From the NCBI GenBank assembly GCA_900758375.1, contig CAAERJ010000009.1, positions 13,400-77,399 on the forward strand: a stretch of 64,000 bases of DNA, in the 5' to 3' direction. The translations under genes were made by a program, and so were the position numbers. The DNA comes from an uncultured Collinsella sp. (GTDB lineage Bacteria > Actinomycetota > Coriobacteriia > Coriobacteriales > Coriobacteriaceae). The notes under the pieces were generated by a model, which searched no databases, had not been told where the DNA came from, and saw only the letters and a program-made list of their open reading frames with translations. Positions 41,220 through 51,741 of the stretch are shown here, piece by piece (position 1 is the stretch's first letter; each line of letters starts with the position of its first letter).

Positions 41220-43067
41220 TTACGCCGCCTCGTCGAACTGCGAGTTGTACAGGTCGGCGTAGAAGCCGCCCTGGGCGAGCAACTCGTCGTGCGTGCCCTT
41301 CTCGACGATGTCGCCGTCGCGGATTACTAGGATCACGTCGGCGTTGCGGATCGTGGACAGGCGGTGCGCGATGACAAAGCTCGTGCGGCCTTGCATTAGC
41401 GCATCCATGGCACGCTGAATAAGCTCCTCGGTACGAGTGTCAACGTTGGAGGTCGCCTCGTCCAGAATCAGCGCCGGACGGTCGGCCAAAATGGCGCGGG
41501 CGATGGTCACGAGCTGGCGCTGACCCTGCGAGAGGTTGGTACCCTCCTCGTTGATCATAAAGTCGTAGCCGCCGGCGAGCGTATGGATAAAGTGGTCGCA
41601 GCGCGCAGCACGAGCGGCGGCCTCGACCTCGGCATCGCTCGCATCGGGGCGTCCGTAGCGGATGTTCTCGCGGATGGTGCCGTTAAACAGCCAGGTATCC
41701 TGCAGTACCATGGCAAACTCGCCGCGCAGTGCCGCGCGGTCCCAGTCGCGCACGTCGACACCCTCGACGCGCAGCGAACCGCCGTCCACGTCGTAGAAGC
41801 GCTGCAGCAGCTTGATGAGCGTGGTCTTGCCGGCGCCGGTGGGACCGACGATGGCGATGGTCTGGCCGGGCTGTGCCTCGCAGCTAAAGTCGTGGATGAT
41901 GGTCTTGTCGGGCGTGTAGCCAAACTTGACATGGTCAAACTCCACGTGGCCGGGGCGCTTCTCGGGAATCTGCGCGTCGGCCTTCTGCTCTTCCTCGGGC
42001 GCGGCCAGGAACTCAAAGACGCGCTCGGTGGCGGCGGCCATCGACTGCATCGTGTTGCTCACGTTGCCCAGCTGCTGCACGGGTTGGGTAAAGTTGCGAA
42101 CGTACTGGATAAAGCTCTGGATGTCGCCGGGCGTGGCATTGCCGGTCAGCGCGAGCTGCGCGCCCACCACGACGACGCCCACGTAGCCCATGTTGCCCAC
42201 CAGGCTCATAAGCGGCATCATCAGGCCCGACAGGAACTGCGAGCGCCAGCCGCTAATAAAGAGACGGTCGTTTTGACGGTCGAACTCCTCGATCGAGGCC
42301 TCGGCGCGGTCGAACACCTGGATGACGTTCTGGCCGGCAAAGTCCTCCTCGATAATGCCGTTGACGGTGCCAAGGACTTGCTGTTGCTCGCGGAAGTACG
42401 GCTGCGAGAAGTGAATCATCACGGTCAGGATAATCGCGGCGGCCGGCAGCGTGAGCACGGTGACGCCGGTAAGCGGTAGGCTGATCGAAAGCATCATGAC
42501 GAGCACGCCGATAATCTGCGTCACCGACGTGATGAGTTGTGTCACGCTCTGGTTGAGCGACTGACCCAGCGTATCGACGTCGTTGGTGATGCGGCTGAGC
42601 ACGTCGCCCTTGCTGTGTCCGTTAAAGTAGCTCATTGGCACGACGGCGATCTTGGCGGCGATCTCCTTGCGCATGCGATAACAAATCTTTTGCGTGACGC
42701 CGGTCATGAGCCAGCCCTGGATCAGGCTGCAAACAGAGCTTGCCAGATACAGGCAGAGCAAAAAGCCGAGCGTCTTGGCGATCCAGTCAAAGTCAACGTC
42801 GCCGGTGCCGTTGACCTTGGCGACCAGGCCTTCGAACAGCTTGGTCGTAACCTGGCCGAGCACCTTGGGTCCCACAATGTTAAAGATGACCGAGCACACG
42901 GCAAAGGCGACGGCGGCAAACACGGCAATCTTGTGCTGGCCGATATAGCCGAGCAGCTGCCTCATGGTGCCCTTAAAGTCCTTGGCCTTTTCGCCGCGAC
43001 GCATGCGGCCCATGGGACCACGCTGACGGGTGGGCTTGGGAATCTGAGTCTTGGTCTCGTCTGCCAT
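41220..43067 (-). CDS. ABC exporter half-transporter B (catalytic site intact)
   Basis: Type IV ABC exporter subunit (615 aa): six transmembrane helices over about residues 30-330, then a nucleotide-binding domain with Walker A GPTGAGKTT, signature LSQGQRQLVTIARAIL, Walker B LILDEATSNVD with the catalytic Glu, and a final His in IAHRLSTIR. It directly abuts the upstream half-transporter (shared base at 43067), so they should form a heterodimer. Such pairs export drugs, lipids or peptides (family knowledge); substrate unknown. Confidence 0.92.
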   Translation of the reverse strand: MADETKTQIPKPTRQRGPMGRMRRGEKAKDFKGTMRQLLGYIGQHKIAVFAAVAFAVCSVIFNIVGPKVLGQVTTKLFEGLVAKVNGTGDVDFDWIAKTLGFLLCLYLASSVCSLIQGWLMTGVTQKICYRMRKEIAAKIAVVPMSYFNGHSKGDVLSRITNDVDTLGQSLNQSVTQLITSVTQIIGVLVMMLSISLPLTGVTVLTLPAAAIILTVMIHFSQPYFREQQQVLGTVNGIIEEDFAGQNVIQVFDRAEASIEEFDRQNDRLFISGWRSQFLSGLMMPLMSLVGNMGYVGVVVVGAQLALTGNATPGDIQSFIQYVRNFTQPVQQLGNVSNTMQSMAAATERVFEFLAAPEEEQKADAQIPEKRPGHVEFDHVKFGYTPDKTIIHDFSCEAQPGQTIAIVGPTGAGKTTLIKLLQRFYDVDGGSLRVEGVDVRDWDRAALRGEFAMVLQDTWLFNGTIRENIRYGRPDASDAEVEAAARAARCDHFIHTLAGGYDFMINEEGTNLSQGQRQLVTIARAILADRPALILDEATSNVDTRTEELIQRAMDALMQGRTSFVIAHRLSTIRNADVILVIRDGDIVEKGTHDELLAQGGFYADLYNSQFDEAA

Positions 43068-45433
43068 CAGCGCTCGCCTCCTTCCATGACGGCTGCAATT
43101 TCTTCTTGGGTAAGCCCCAGCTCCTCGGCGGAAAGCTGCGACTGTGCGATCTCCAGGTACGCCGGGCAGCTGCGCAGCAGCTCCTCGTGCGTGCCGGTGC
43201 CCACTACGTGGCCGTCGTCGAGCACGATGATTTGATCGGCGTGCATGATGGTCGCGATGCGCTGGGCCACGACCACGAGTGCGGCGTCGGTAACGTTTTT
43301 GGCCAGCTCTTCGCGCAGACGCGCGTCGGTCTTGTAGTCGAGGGCGCTAAACGAGTCATCGAACACCACGACCTCGGGCTTTTTGGCCAACGCGCGGGCG
43401 ATGGCCAGACGCTGGCGCTGACCGCCCGAAACATTGGAACCGCCCTGGCTGATGGGGGAGTCGTAGCCGCCCTCGCGCTCGGCGATAAAGTCCTCGGCCT
43501 GGGCGATGCGTGCCGCCCGGTGCATGTCATCATCGCTCACCATGTCGCCGGCAAACTTGAGGTTGCTCTCGACGGTGCCCGAGAACAGGCGACCCTGCTG
43601 CGGGATGTAACCAATGCGGCGGCGAAGCTCGGAAAGGGTCATGTCGCGCACGTCGATGCCGTCGAGCGAAATGCTGCCGCCCGTGACGTCGTATAAGCGC
43701 GGGATCAGCTGCACGAGCGTAGATTTGCCCGAGCCCGTGGAGCCAATGATGCCGAGCATCTGACCGGCATGCGTGGTGAAGTTCACGCCGCTGATGACAT
43801 CGGCGCGGGCATCGGGATACTGGAAGCTCACGTCGCGGAAGCACAGCTCACCGCGCGGCGCGCTGGTCGCAGGCAGTTTGGGCGAGGCAGGGTCGTTGAT
43901 GCTCGTGGGGCAAGTGATGACCTCTTCTACGCGCTCGGCTGCGACCTCGGCGCGGGGCAGGATGACCGAAACCATGGTGAGGATCATAAACGCCATGACG
44001 ATCTGCATGGTGTAGGAGATAAACGCCATCATGTTGCCGACCTGCATCACGCCGTCGGACACGCCCTGCGCGCCAAACCAGACGATAAGCACGGTGATGC
44101 AATTCATGACCAGCATCATGAGCGGCATCATAAAGCTCATGGCGCGGTTGGTGTAGAGCTGCGTGGTCATCAGGTCGAGCGAAGCCTTGTCAAAACGCTC
44201 GAGCTCATGCTCCTCGCGGTTGAACGAGCGGATGGGCATAAGGCCGTCGAGCAGTTCGCGGGCGGTAAGGTTCACGCGGTCCACAAAGCCCTGCATCTTT
44301 TTGAACTTGGGCATGGTGAGGCCCATGAGCACGCCGACGACGGCAGAGACCGCGATGATGGCCACGGCGATGGTCCACTCCAGGCCGGTGTGGTTGGCCA
44401 GGACGCGCATGACGGCGACGATGCCCATGACGGGGGCCATCAGGCACATGCGGATAAACAGGGTTGCGGCCATCTGAATCTGCTGAATGTCGTTGGTGCA
44501 GCGAGTGATGAGCGAGGCCTGACTAAACTTGCCCACCTCGGCCGGCGAGAAGTGCATAACCTTGTTGAAGGTTTCGCGGCGCAGGTCGCGGGCAATGGAG
44601 CAGGCGGTGCGCGAAGCCACGGCGCCGGTCAGGATGGTGGCGACCAGCGACACCAGACACAGACCAAACATCGTGGTCGCCATGCGGCCCAGGTAGGCGT
44701 TCTGCACGTCGGCGGGGTCGATGCCCTGCGCCTTGTACTCATCCTGCACATAGCTCACGGCGCGCTGAGTGACGATGGAGCCTGACATGGAGCCCATTTT
44801 GTCCGCCATATCGTTGGCGCCCTCGACGAGCTTGCCCTGGTCGATTAGGCCGCCTTCAACGCCTAGACGCAGGCCCTTCATGGTGATTTTACCGCCGTCG
44901 GCATCAATCTGCTTTTGCATGTTCTGCGCCGCTGCGGCCTTCTGCTGCATCTCGGCGAGCTGCTCGGGCGTCATCGCCGCCATCTGCTCGGGGGTGGGCA
45001 TGGCCTGAGCGGCGTCGCTGTCTTTCTCGCCGGACGTGCCAGTCATGTCGCCCATGGAGTTGGCGTCGATGCCCTGGTTGAGCGAAAGGACGACAGTCTC
45101 GGGCAGGCTCATAATGTCGGCAATCTTGCCTCCATCGGCACGCTCTTCCTCGGTGCCCTTGTAAGTTCGAATACCGTTTTTGTCAGCCTTGCTAAACACG
45201 GCCTCCACAGCTTTGGCGTCCTTGGTGCTCATAAAGAGTTCGAGGTCGTCGAGCGATTCGGCGCGAATGGTGTCGGGCACGGGCGAGGCGATGCCGCCTT
45301 GCTGCACGCCCACGTCGACGATGTCGCTCATATAGGTAGGCAGCGCCAGATCGGCGTTGCAGCTGATTACGATAAGTACGATCGCTGCGAACAGTGCCAG
45401 GACATGCTTTTTAAAGAGCTTGAGAATCCTCAC
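43067..45433 (-). CDS. ABC exporter half-transporter A with large extracytoplasmic insert
   Basis: Partner of the downstream gene, 788 aa. After the first helix (about 12-32) comes an insert of roughly 200 residues, polar and Met/Gln/Ala-rich with PTPEQMAAMTPEQLAEMQQ, before the second helix. The nucleotide-binding domain has Walker A GSTGSGKST and signature VSGGQRQRLAIARAL, but Walker B reads VVVFDDSFSALD, with Asp where the catalytic Glu is expected. That is the degenerate site of heterodimeric exporters (family knowledge). Its start overlaps the end of the MarR gene by four bases. Confidence 0.9.
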   Translation of the reverse strand: MRILKLFKKHVLALFAAIVLIVISCNADLALPTYMSDIVDVGVQQGGIASPVPDTIRAESLDDLELFMSTKDAKAVEAVFSKADKNGIRTYKGTEEERADGGKIADIMSLPETVVLSLNQGIDANSMGDMTGTSGEKDSDAAQAMPTPEQMAAMTPEQLAEMQQKAAAAQNMQKQIDADGGKITMKGLRLGVEGGLIDQGKLVEGANDMADKMGSMSGSIVTQRAVSYVQDEYKAQGIDPADVQNAYLGRMATTMFGLCLVSLVATILTGAVASRTACSIARDLRRETFNKVMHFSPAEVGKFSQASLITRCTNDIQQIQMAATLFIRMCLMAPVMGIVAVMRVLANHTGLEWTIAVAIIAVSAVVGVLMGLTMPKFKKMQGFVDRVNLTARELLDGLMPIRSFNREEHELERFDKASLDLMTTQLYTNRAMSFMMPLMMLVMNCITVLIVWFGAQGVSDGVMQVGNMMAFISYTMQIVMAFMILTMVSVILPRAEVAAERVEEVITCPTSINDPASPKLPATSAPRGELCFRDVSFQYPDARADVISGVNFTTHAGQMLGIIGSTGSGKSTLVQLIPRLYDVTGGSISLDGIDVRDMTLSELRRRIGYIPQQGRLFSGTVESNLKFAGDMVSDDDMHRAARIAQAEDFIAEREGGYDSPISQGGSNVSGGQRQRLAIARALAKKPEVVVFDDSFSALDYKTDARLREELAKNVTDAALVVVAQRIATIMHADQIIVLDDGHVVGTGTHEELLRSCPAYLEIAQSQLSAEELGLTQEEIAAVMEGGER

Positions 45434-45879
45434 TCGGCATCTCTCCTTTCTTGATTGCGGTCGATAATTTCGTTGGCACGTCTTAGAAGGCGCACCATCT
45501 CTTGGGTATCTGTTTCGCCGAGCTGCTCGAGGAAAGCCGCGGTGCGCTCCTCGAATTCCCGGCGTTTGATTTCGAGATCCTGGAATCCCTTGTCGGTCAC
45601 TATGACGTGTACGCGACGACGGTCGGTCTTTGAGTGCTCACGCTCAACCCAGCCCTTGGCTTCGAGAGCGCGTAGGATATTGGCAATGCGGGCGTTCGAG
45701 ACCCAGGCGCGATCAGCGAGTTCGCTCGGCGTGAGCGAACCGCCAGCGAGCATAAGGGCGCGCATGACAGCCATCTCGCCGCCGAGGGCTTTGTCCGCAA
45801 AGCGCGAAATGCGCTGATGCATGCTGCCGAACTCGGTAAGGAGCTGACGCCCAAGTTCACGGAAATCGGTATCTTCCAC
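45430..45879 (-). CDS. MarR-family regulator of ABC exporter
   Basis: Winged-helix regulator of 149 aa with LTPSELADRAWVSNARIANILRALEAKGWVEREHSKTDRRRVHV (paraphrased span), the usual MarR recognition helix and wing, and a C-terminal dimerisation helix. GTG start preceded by AGGGG. It is the first gene of marR-ABC-ABC with four-base and one-base overlaps, so the three are co-expressed. An inverted repeat covers its own start codon, pointing to autorepression that also shuts off the exporter (inference). Confidence 0.88.
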   Translation of the reverse strand: MEDTDFRELGRQLLTEFGSMHQRISRFADKALGGEMAVMRALMLAGGSLTPSELADRAWVSNARIANILRALEAKGWVEREHSKTDRRRVHVIVTDKGFQDLEIKRREFEERTAAFLEQLGETDTQEMVRLLRRANEIIDRNQERRDAE

Positions 45880-45913
45880 CGAAAACCCCTAACACTAGAA
45901 ACTATTTTCGGTG
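45877..45913. promoter_or_regulatory. Inverted repeat over the marR start codon
   Basis: CACCGAAAA and TTTTCGGTG separated by 19 nt. The left arm includes the GTG start codon. Candidate MarR operator. Confidence 0.55.
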
Positions 45914-46428
45914 AAAGATGATACCCCCGCACGCGCACCCTATACGGTAGATTTTGGGACATGCCTAGAAAACAACCTTTAGGCGACCTCCGTACACCGT
46001 CGGTATCAGCAAAGTTAGGGGTAGATCTCTGAGCACGTCCTAAAGCCCACTCAGAGGCACTTTACCCTGCTAAAGCTGGCATAACAGCTAGAGTGAACGT
46101 CGTACAAAGGCAAGGAAAAAACTAAACAAATCGGTGAACGGTAGTTGTTCACGCTCGCATTTCCTGCGGGTTTGTAAAAAACGCCCTTATGATATAAAAA
46201 AAGAAACATATAACAGCCCAGATGGAGAGGGTCGCTATGTTATCCTTCTCAAACGGGTGAAATCTTGGGTTTTGGGTTGCAGTTCCAAGGTGGACAAACG
46301 TTTTTCCCTGCACCAACGTGTGGTGAAGAACGGAAGAAGCCGGTAGTGCAAGCCGAAAATTCAAGAATTCAATAAGCAGCGGTGTGAGAGAGCGCCGCAT
46401 TACACGTAACTAGGAGCGTGGTTACACA
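45914..46428 (+). promoter_or_regulatory. Upstream region of pflB
   Basis: More than 500 bp without a gene. It holds a nested inverted structure (GGGGTA / TACCC around CTCTGAG / CTCAGAG, about 46017-46072), a GTGAACGGT word at 46134-46142 that forms GTGAAC-n7-GTTCAC, and an AT-rich stretch with TATGATATAAA likely to contain the promoter. The long untranslated leader is usual for strongly expressed pfl genes (family knowledge). Confidence 0.4.
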
Positions 46429-48480
<2,052 letters not shown>

Positions 48481-48482
48481 CT

Positions 48483-48543
48483 ATTGTTAGTGCTATACTA
48501 ACAATAACGATTACTGATTAGTGCGCCGGTTTCGGCCGGCGCC
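48483..48543 (+). other. Two hairpins between pflB and grcA
   Basis: ATTGTTAGT-GCTAT-ACTAACAAT directly after the pflB stop, followed by GCGCCGG / CCGGCGC. No T tract. They may protect or process the mRNA so that the small radical subunit is made in excess (inference). Confidence 0.6.
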
Positions 48544-48565
48544 TATTAATCGAAGGAGACACATT

Positions 48566-48817
48566 ATGAAGGTTTCTGAAGTTTCCGAGACTCAGGCCGA
48601 TAACCTGGTCCACATGCTCGACGCTTACGCCGAGAAGGGTGGCCACCACCTGAACATCAACGTCTTCAACCGTGAGACGCTGCTCGACGCTCAGGCTCAC
48701 CCCGAGAAGTACCCGCAGCTGACCATCCGCGTTTCCGGCTATGCCGTGAACTTCCACACGCTCACCAAGGAGCAGCAGGACGAGGTCATTGCGCGTACCT
48801 TCCACGACAAGTTCTAA
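48566..48817 (+). CDS. grcA: Stand-alone glycyl-radical subunit of pyruvate formate-lyase
   Basis: An 83 aa protein equal to the C-terminal domain of PFL: HHLNINVFNRETLLDAQAHP, then QLTIRVSGYAVNFHTLTKEQQ with the radical glycine near residue 58, ending ARTFHDKF. It corresponds to the end of E. coli PFL and to the repair protein GrcA/YfiD (family knowledge). GAAGGAGA precedes the ATG. Because the neighbouring pflB lacks this domain entirely, the protein must be an obligate subunit here, not a spare part (inference). The activase PflA would modify it. Confidence 0.92.
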   Translation: MKVSEVSETQADNLVHMLDAYAEKGGHHLNINVFNRETLLDAQAHPEKYPQLTIRVSGYAVNFHTLTKEQQDEVIARTFHDKF

Positions 48818-48833
48818 AGGGATTTAACTCCCG

Positions 48834-48978
48834 CAGGATCGCCGGGGCTGTTTGGGCTACCTCCCAAAACGTCCTCGGACATGCAAGAAACCCTCGCTGC
48901 GCACTTCGTGCGGCGAGGGCTTCTTGCGTCCTGCGGAATATTTTGGGAGGTAGCCCAAGCAGCCCCGGCGGGGTCCTG
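48834..48978. repeat. Long inverted repeat with inner hairpin, family R copy 2
   Basis: Arms of about 36 bp (48834-48869 and 48941-48978, one short mismatch zone) enclose CGTCCTCG-GGAC-ATG on the left and TGCGGAA on the right, around CCCTCGC...GCGAGGG. The inner pair GGAC/GTCC corresponds to GGGC/GCCC in copy 1. It is the likely terminator of pflB-grcA. Confidence 0.8.
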
Positions 48979-49081
48979 TGTAGTCACCCTTTAGGCGAAA
49001 CTCTCCTAATTATTTGGATGAGTCGTTTACTTACTTGTACTGTTACCGTCTTCCCGCTGTTGTTGGGGTATGCTTTGTTCG

Positions 49082-49099
49082 TATGTAAACGTATGACAT
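49082..49099. promoter_or_regulatory. Candidate operator, LacI (sucrose) autoregulation
   Basis: ATGTAAACGTATGACATG, 20 bp before the regulator start, matches the AAACG-n-TTGACAT sites upstream of the GH32 gene. Confidence 0.55.
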
Positions 49100-49118
49100 G
49101 TTGATGGGGGAGGGTGCT

Positions 49119-50129
49119 ATGGCTCGCGAGGGCGCTCGTTCTAAGGATTCTGCTAAGCCTGGCATCAAGGAAGTTGCAGCGGTGGCGGGGGTTTCGCCCA
49201 CTACGGTATCTCGCGTGCTTAATAATCGCGGCTATATTAGCCAAGAAACCCGCGATAAGGTCCATGCCGCGATGGAGCGCATCAACTATACGCCCAACGA
49301 TATCGCCCGTGCCATGCTCAACGGTCGCCTGAACCTTATCGGCATGATCGTTCCCTTTGTGAGCAGCCCGTTCCATGCTCAGGTTGTGCAGGCGGTCGAG
49401 CGCACGTTGGCGGAAAACGGTTTTAAGATGTTGCTGTGCAATAGCGCCAATCAACCTGATCTTGAGCGTTCTTATATCGATATGCTTCGGCGCAATATGG
49501 TTGATGGCGTCATTGTCAACTCGCTTAATATCGGTGCCGAGACGTATGCCGAGATGGGTTTGAGTCTGGTTGGTATCGACTGCGACCTTGGCGAGGCCTC
49601 TGTTCAGATTGCGAGCGACAGCTATAGTATCGGCGAACTTGCCACGCGTCGCCTGATCGATGACGGGTGTTCGCGCATCCTGTGCCTGCGCAGCAATAGC
49701 CGCATGCGCATGCCTGCCAATAAGCGTACCGATGCCTACCTCGATGTTGTTGAGCAGGCCGGTTTGCCCGCGCTTGTCCGTGAGGTCGAGTTCGTTAAGC
49801 CCGACGACGAAAAGAGCGCGGTCGTTGCGAAGATCCTCGATGAGAACCCCGATATTGACGGCATCTTTGCGGGAGACGACACGATGGCGGCTATCTGTCT
49901 TAACGTGATGAAGCAGCGCGGCTTGAGCGCTCCGGGCGATATTAAGGTCGTGGGCGCGGATGGTGCCCGCCGCACTATGACGTTTATGCCTGACTTAACA
50001 ACCGTTCGCCAAGATATCGATCGCATCGGAGAGCTCGCGGCGCAATCCATCATTGCTCTTATTAACGGCGAAAAGCCCGAATCGAATATCAAGCTCCCCG
50101 TTGAACTCATTGAGGGTAAAACCGCATAG
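49119..50129 (+). CDS. LacI-family regulator of fructoside operon (ScrR-like)
   Basis: Repressor of 336 aa. The helix-turn-helix IKEVAAVAGVSPTTVSRVLNN lies near residues 16-36; the effector domain includes PFVSSPFHAQVVQAVERTLAENGF and IFAGDDTMAAICLNVMKQRG. GGGGAGGGTGC precedes the chosen ATG. It is followed in the same direction by a GH32 gene, a PTS permease and a sucrose-6-phosphate hydrolase. Operator-like sites lie before its own gene and before the GH32 gene, so it likely controls both. Its sequence is distant from the two LacI proteins of the lactose region. Confidence 0.9.
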   Translation: MAREGARSKDSAKPGIKEVAAVAGVSPTTVSRVLNNRGYISQETRDKVHAAMERINYTPNDIARAMLNGRLNLIGMIVPFVSSPFHAQVVQAVERTLAENGFKMLLCNSANQPDLERSYIDMLRRNMVDGVIVNSLNIGAETYAEMGLSLVGIDCDLGEASVQIASDSYSIGELATRRLIDDGCSRILCLRSNSRMRMPANKRTDAYLDVVEQAGLPALVREVEFVKPDDEKSAVVAKILDENPDIDGIFAGDDTMAAICLNVMKQRGLSAPGDIKVVGADGARRTMTFMPDLTTVRQDIDRIGELAAQSIIALINGEKPESNIKLPVELIEGKTA

Positions 50130-50180
50130 TTCATCCCGTGCCAAAAGAATTCCTCAAACACCTCTGATGACCGTTCGCCG

Positions 50181-50268
50181 GCATATGTCAACCGTTTGCC
50201 GACGACTGGAACTGCGAAAAGACGTATTGGTGTGAAAACGTTTGACATATGAAAACGATTGACATATC
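50181..50268. promoter_or_regulatory. Operator cluster upstream of fructoside operon
   Basis: Three copies of one site: AAACGGTTGACATATGC on the minus strand (50181-50197), then AAAACGTTTGACATATG and AAAACGATTGACATATC in perfect 17-bp tandem (50235-50251, 50252-50268). The core resembles LacI-family palindromes of the AAACGTTT type. The last copy contains TTGACA, which could serve as the -35 box of the operon. Confidence 0.7.
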
Positions 50269-50313
50269 TTGCAGTTGTACCGAGTTAGTATCTCGTGAGA
50301 AAGGAAGTCTCGG

Positions 50314-51696
50314 ATGCACAAGGTGTATTACCAGCCTGAGGGAATTTGGGTAGGCGACATCATGCCGTACGGCGAGGACGGCACGTTCTATCTCTATCAT
50401 CAGCGTGACACGCGAAACCCCGGACCTTTCGGAGAGCCGTTTGGCTGGGCACTCGCGACAACCAAGGACTTCGTCAATTACAAAGACTTTGGCGAGAGCC
50501 TTGAGCGTGGCGGCGACGAGGAAGTCGACCAGTATGTTTATGCCGGCACGGTGTTTAAGGTGGGCGACAAGTACCATGCGCTCTACACTGGTTGCAATCG
50601 CGATAAGGTCAAGGCACGCTTGATGAAGCAGGTTCTTCTTCACGCAACGAGTGACGACGCCGTCAAGTGGGAGAAGAACATCGCCGAGACGCTGCTTCCG
50701 CCCCAGGAGGGTTACGATGACCGCAACTGGCGCGATCCCTTTGTGCTTTGGGATGAGGAGAACGAAGAGTACATGCTCATCCTCGGCACGCGCGTGGGCG
50801 AGGACAAGCGTCTGATGACCGGGCGTCTGGTCAAGTTCACCTCCAAGGACCTGGATACCTGGGAGTTCCAGGGCGACTGGTGGAATCCGGGCCTTTACAC
50901 CATGTTCGAGATGCCTGATCTCTTTAAGATGGGCGACTGGTGGTATCTGGTGTTCTCCGAGTACAGTGATGGCAACAAGACCCGTTACCGCATGTCTCGC
51001 TCCATCAACGGTCCTTGGATCACTCCTGCTGACGATTCATTCGATGGCCGCGCGTACTATGCCGCGCGTACCGCATTTGATGGCGAGCGCCGCGTTCTCT
51101 TTGGTTGGGTTCCTACGCGTGACGAGGGTGGCGATCCCAGCTCTTACCTGTGGGGTGGCACCTTTATGCCTCTCGAGATCGTTCAGCGTGCCGACGGAAC
51201 GCTCGGCACCAAGCTCCCTGACAGCATGCTTGGCGCCTTTGGCGAGGCTAAGGCAGTCGAGGCCTTTGAGCTTTCCTGCGAGTCGGGCAAGGTCGAGCAG
51301 GTGCTCGCCGCGGATGCCGGTTCCACCTATATGCTCGATGCCGACATCGAGCTCGCCGGTGACGCTGCCGGCTTCTCGGTGAAGCTTGCCGAGGACGCCG
51401 AGTCCGGTCTTGCCTATGAGTTCCGCGCCAACCTGCGTGAGGGCAAGCTCGAGTTTACGGCGGCCCCCCAGTATCCGTGGTTCCAGGTCAACAACATGGG
51501 CCTCGAGCGTCCGTTGTTCTTTAAGGGCGAGGGCACTCATCATGTGCGCCTGGTCGTTGACGACGATATCGCGACCATCTTTGTCGATGATGTTGCGCTT
51601 AACGCGCGCTTCTGCAATAAGCAGGGCCAGGGTGTGGCACTGACGGTCACCGACGGTACGCTCAAGTGCGCAAATGCAACGATCGCGTCTCTGTAA
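50314..51696 (+). CDS. GH32-family glycosidase, divergent
   Basis: Probably hydrolyses a fructoside or related sugar in the cytoplasm; no signal peptide is visible. The family's catalytic triad is traceable: Asp15 in GIWVGDIMPY (replacing the usual WMNDPNG), Asp141 in NWRDPFV, and Glu199 in MFEMPDLF (usually ECPDLF). The C-terminal 150 residues form a beta-rich module as in GH32. At 460 aa it is a distant relative of the canonical ScrB encoded three genes later, so a different substrate is likely. It is the first gene of the operon, 46 nt before the PTS gene. Confidence 0.8.
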   Translation: MHKVYYQPEGIWVGDIMPYGEDGTFYLYHQRDTRNPGPFGEPFGWALATTKDFVNYKDFGESLERGGDEEVDQYVYAGTVFKVGDKYHALYTGCNRDKVKARLMKQVLLHATSDDAVKWEKNIAETLLPPQEGYDDRNWRDPFVLWDEENEEYMLILGTRVGEDKRLMTGRLVKFTSKDLDTWEFQGDWWNPGLYTMFEMPDLFKMGDWWYLVFSEYSDGNKTRYRMSRSINGPWITPADDSFDGRAYYAARTAFDGERRVLFGWVPTRDEGGDPSSYLWGGTFMPLEIVQRADGTLGTKLPDSMLGAFGEAKAVEAFELSCESGKVEQVLAADAGSTYMLDADIELAGDAAGFSVKLAEDAESGLAYEFRANLREGKLEFTAAPQYPWFQVNNMGLERPLFFKGEGTHHVRLVVDDDIATIFVDDVALNARFCNKQGQGVALTVTDGTLKCANATIASL

Positions 51697-51741
51697 TGGC
51701 ATCAAAACGTTTTATGATTTCGTAAGGGAATGGAGAGGAAC

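Noticed and set aside
48481..48565. Split PFL as a sequencing frameshift
   Set aside because: The two genes are separated by a stop, two hairpins and a new ribosome site and start codon, and the missing joint is not recoverable by one base change.
50235..50268. CRISPR-like tandem repeat
   Set aside because: Only two adjoining 17-bp units without spacers, with LacI-type symmetry, upstream of a LacI-linked operon.
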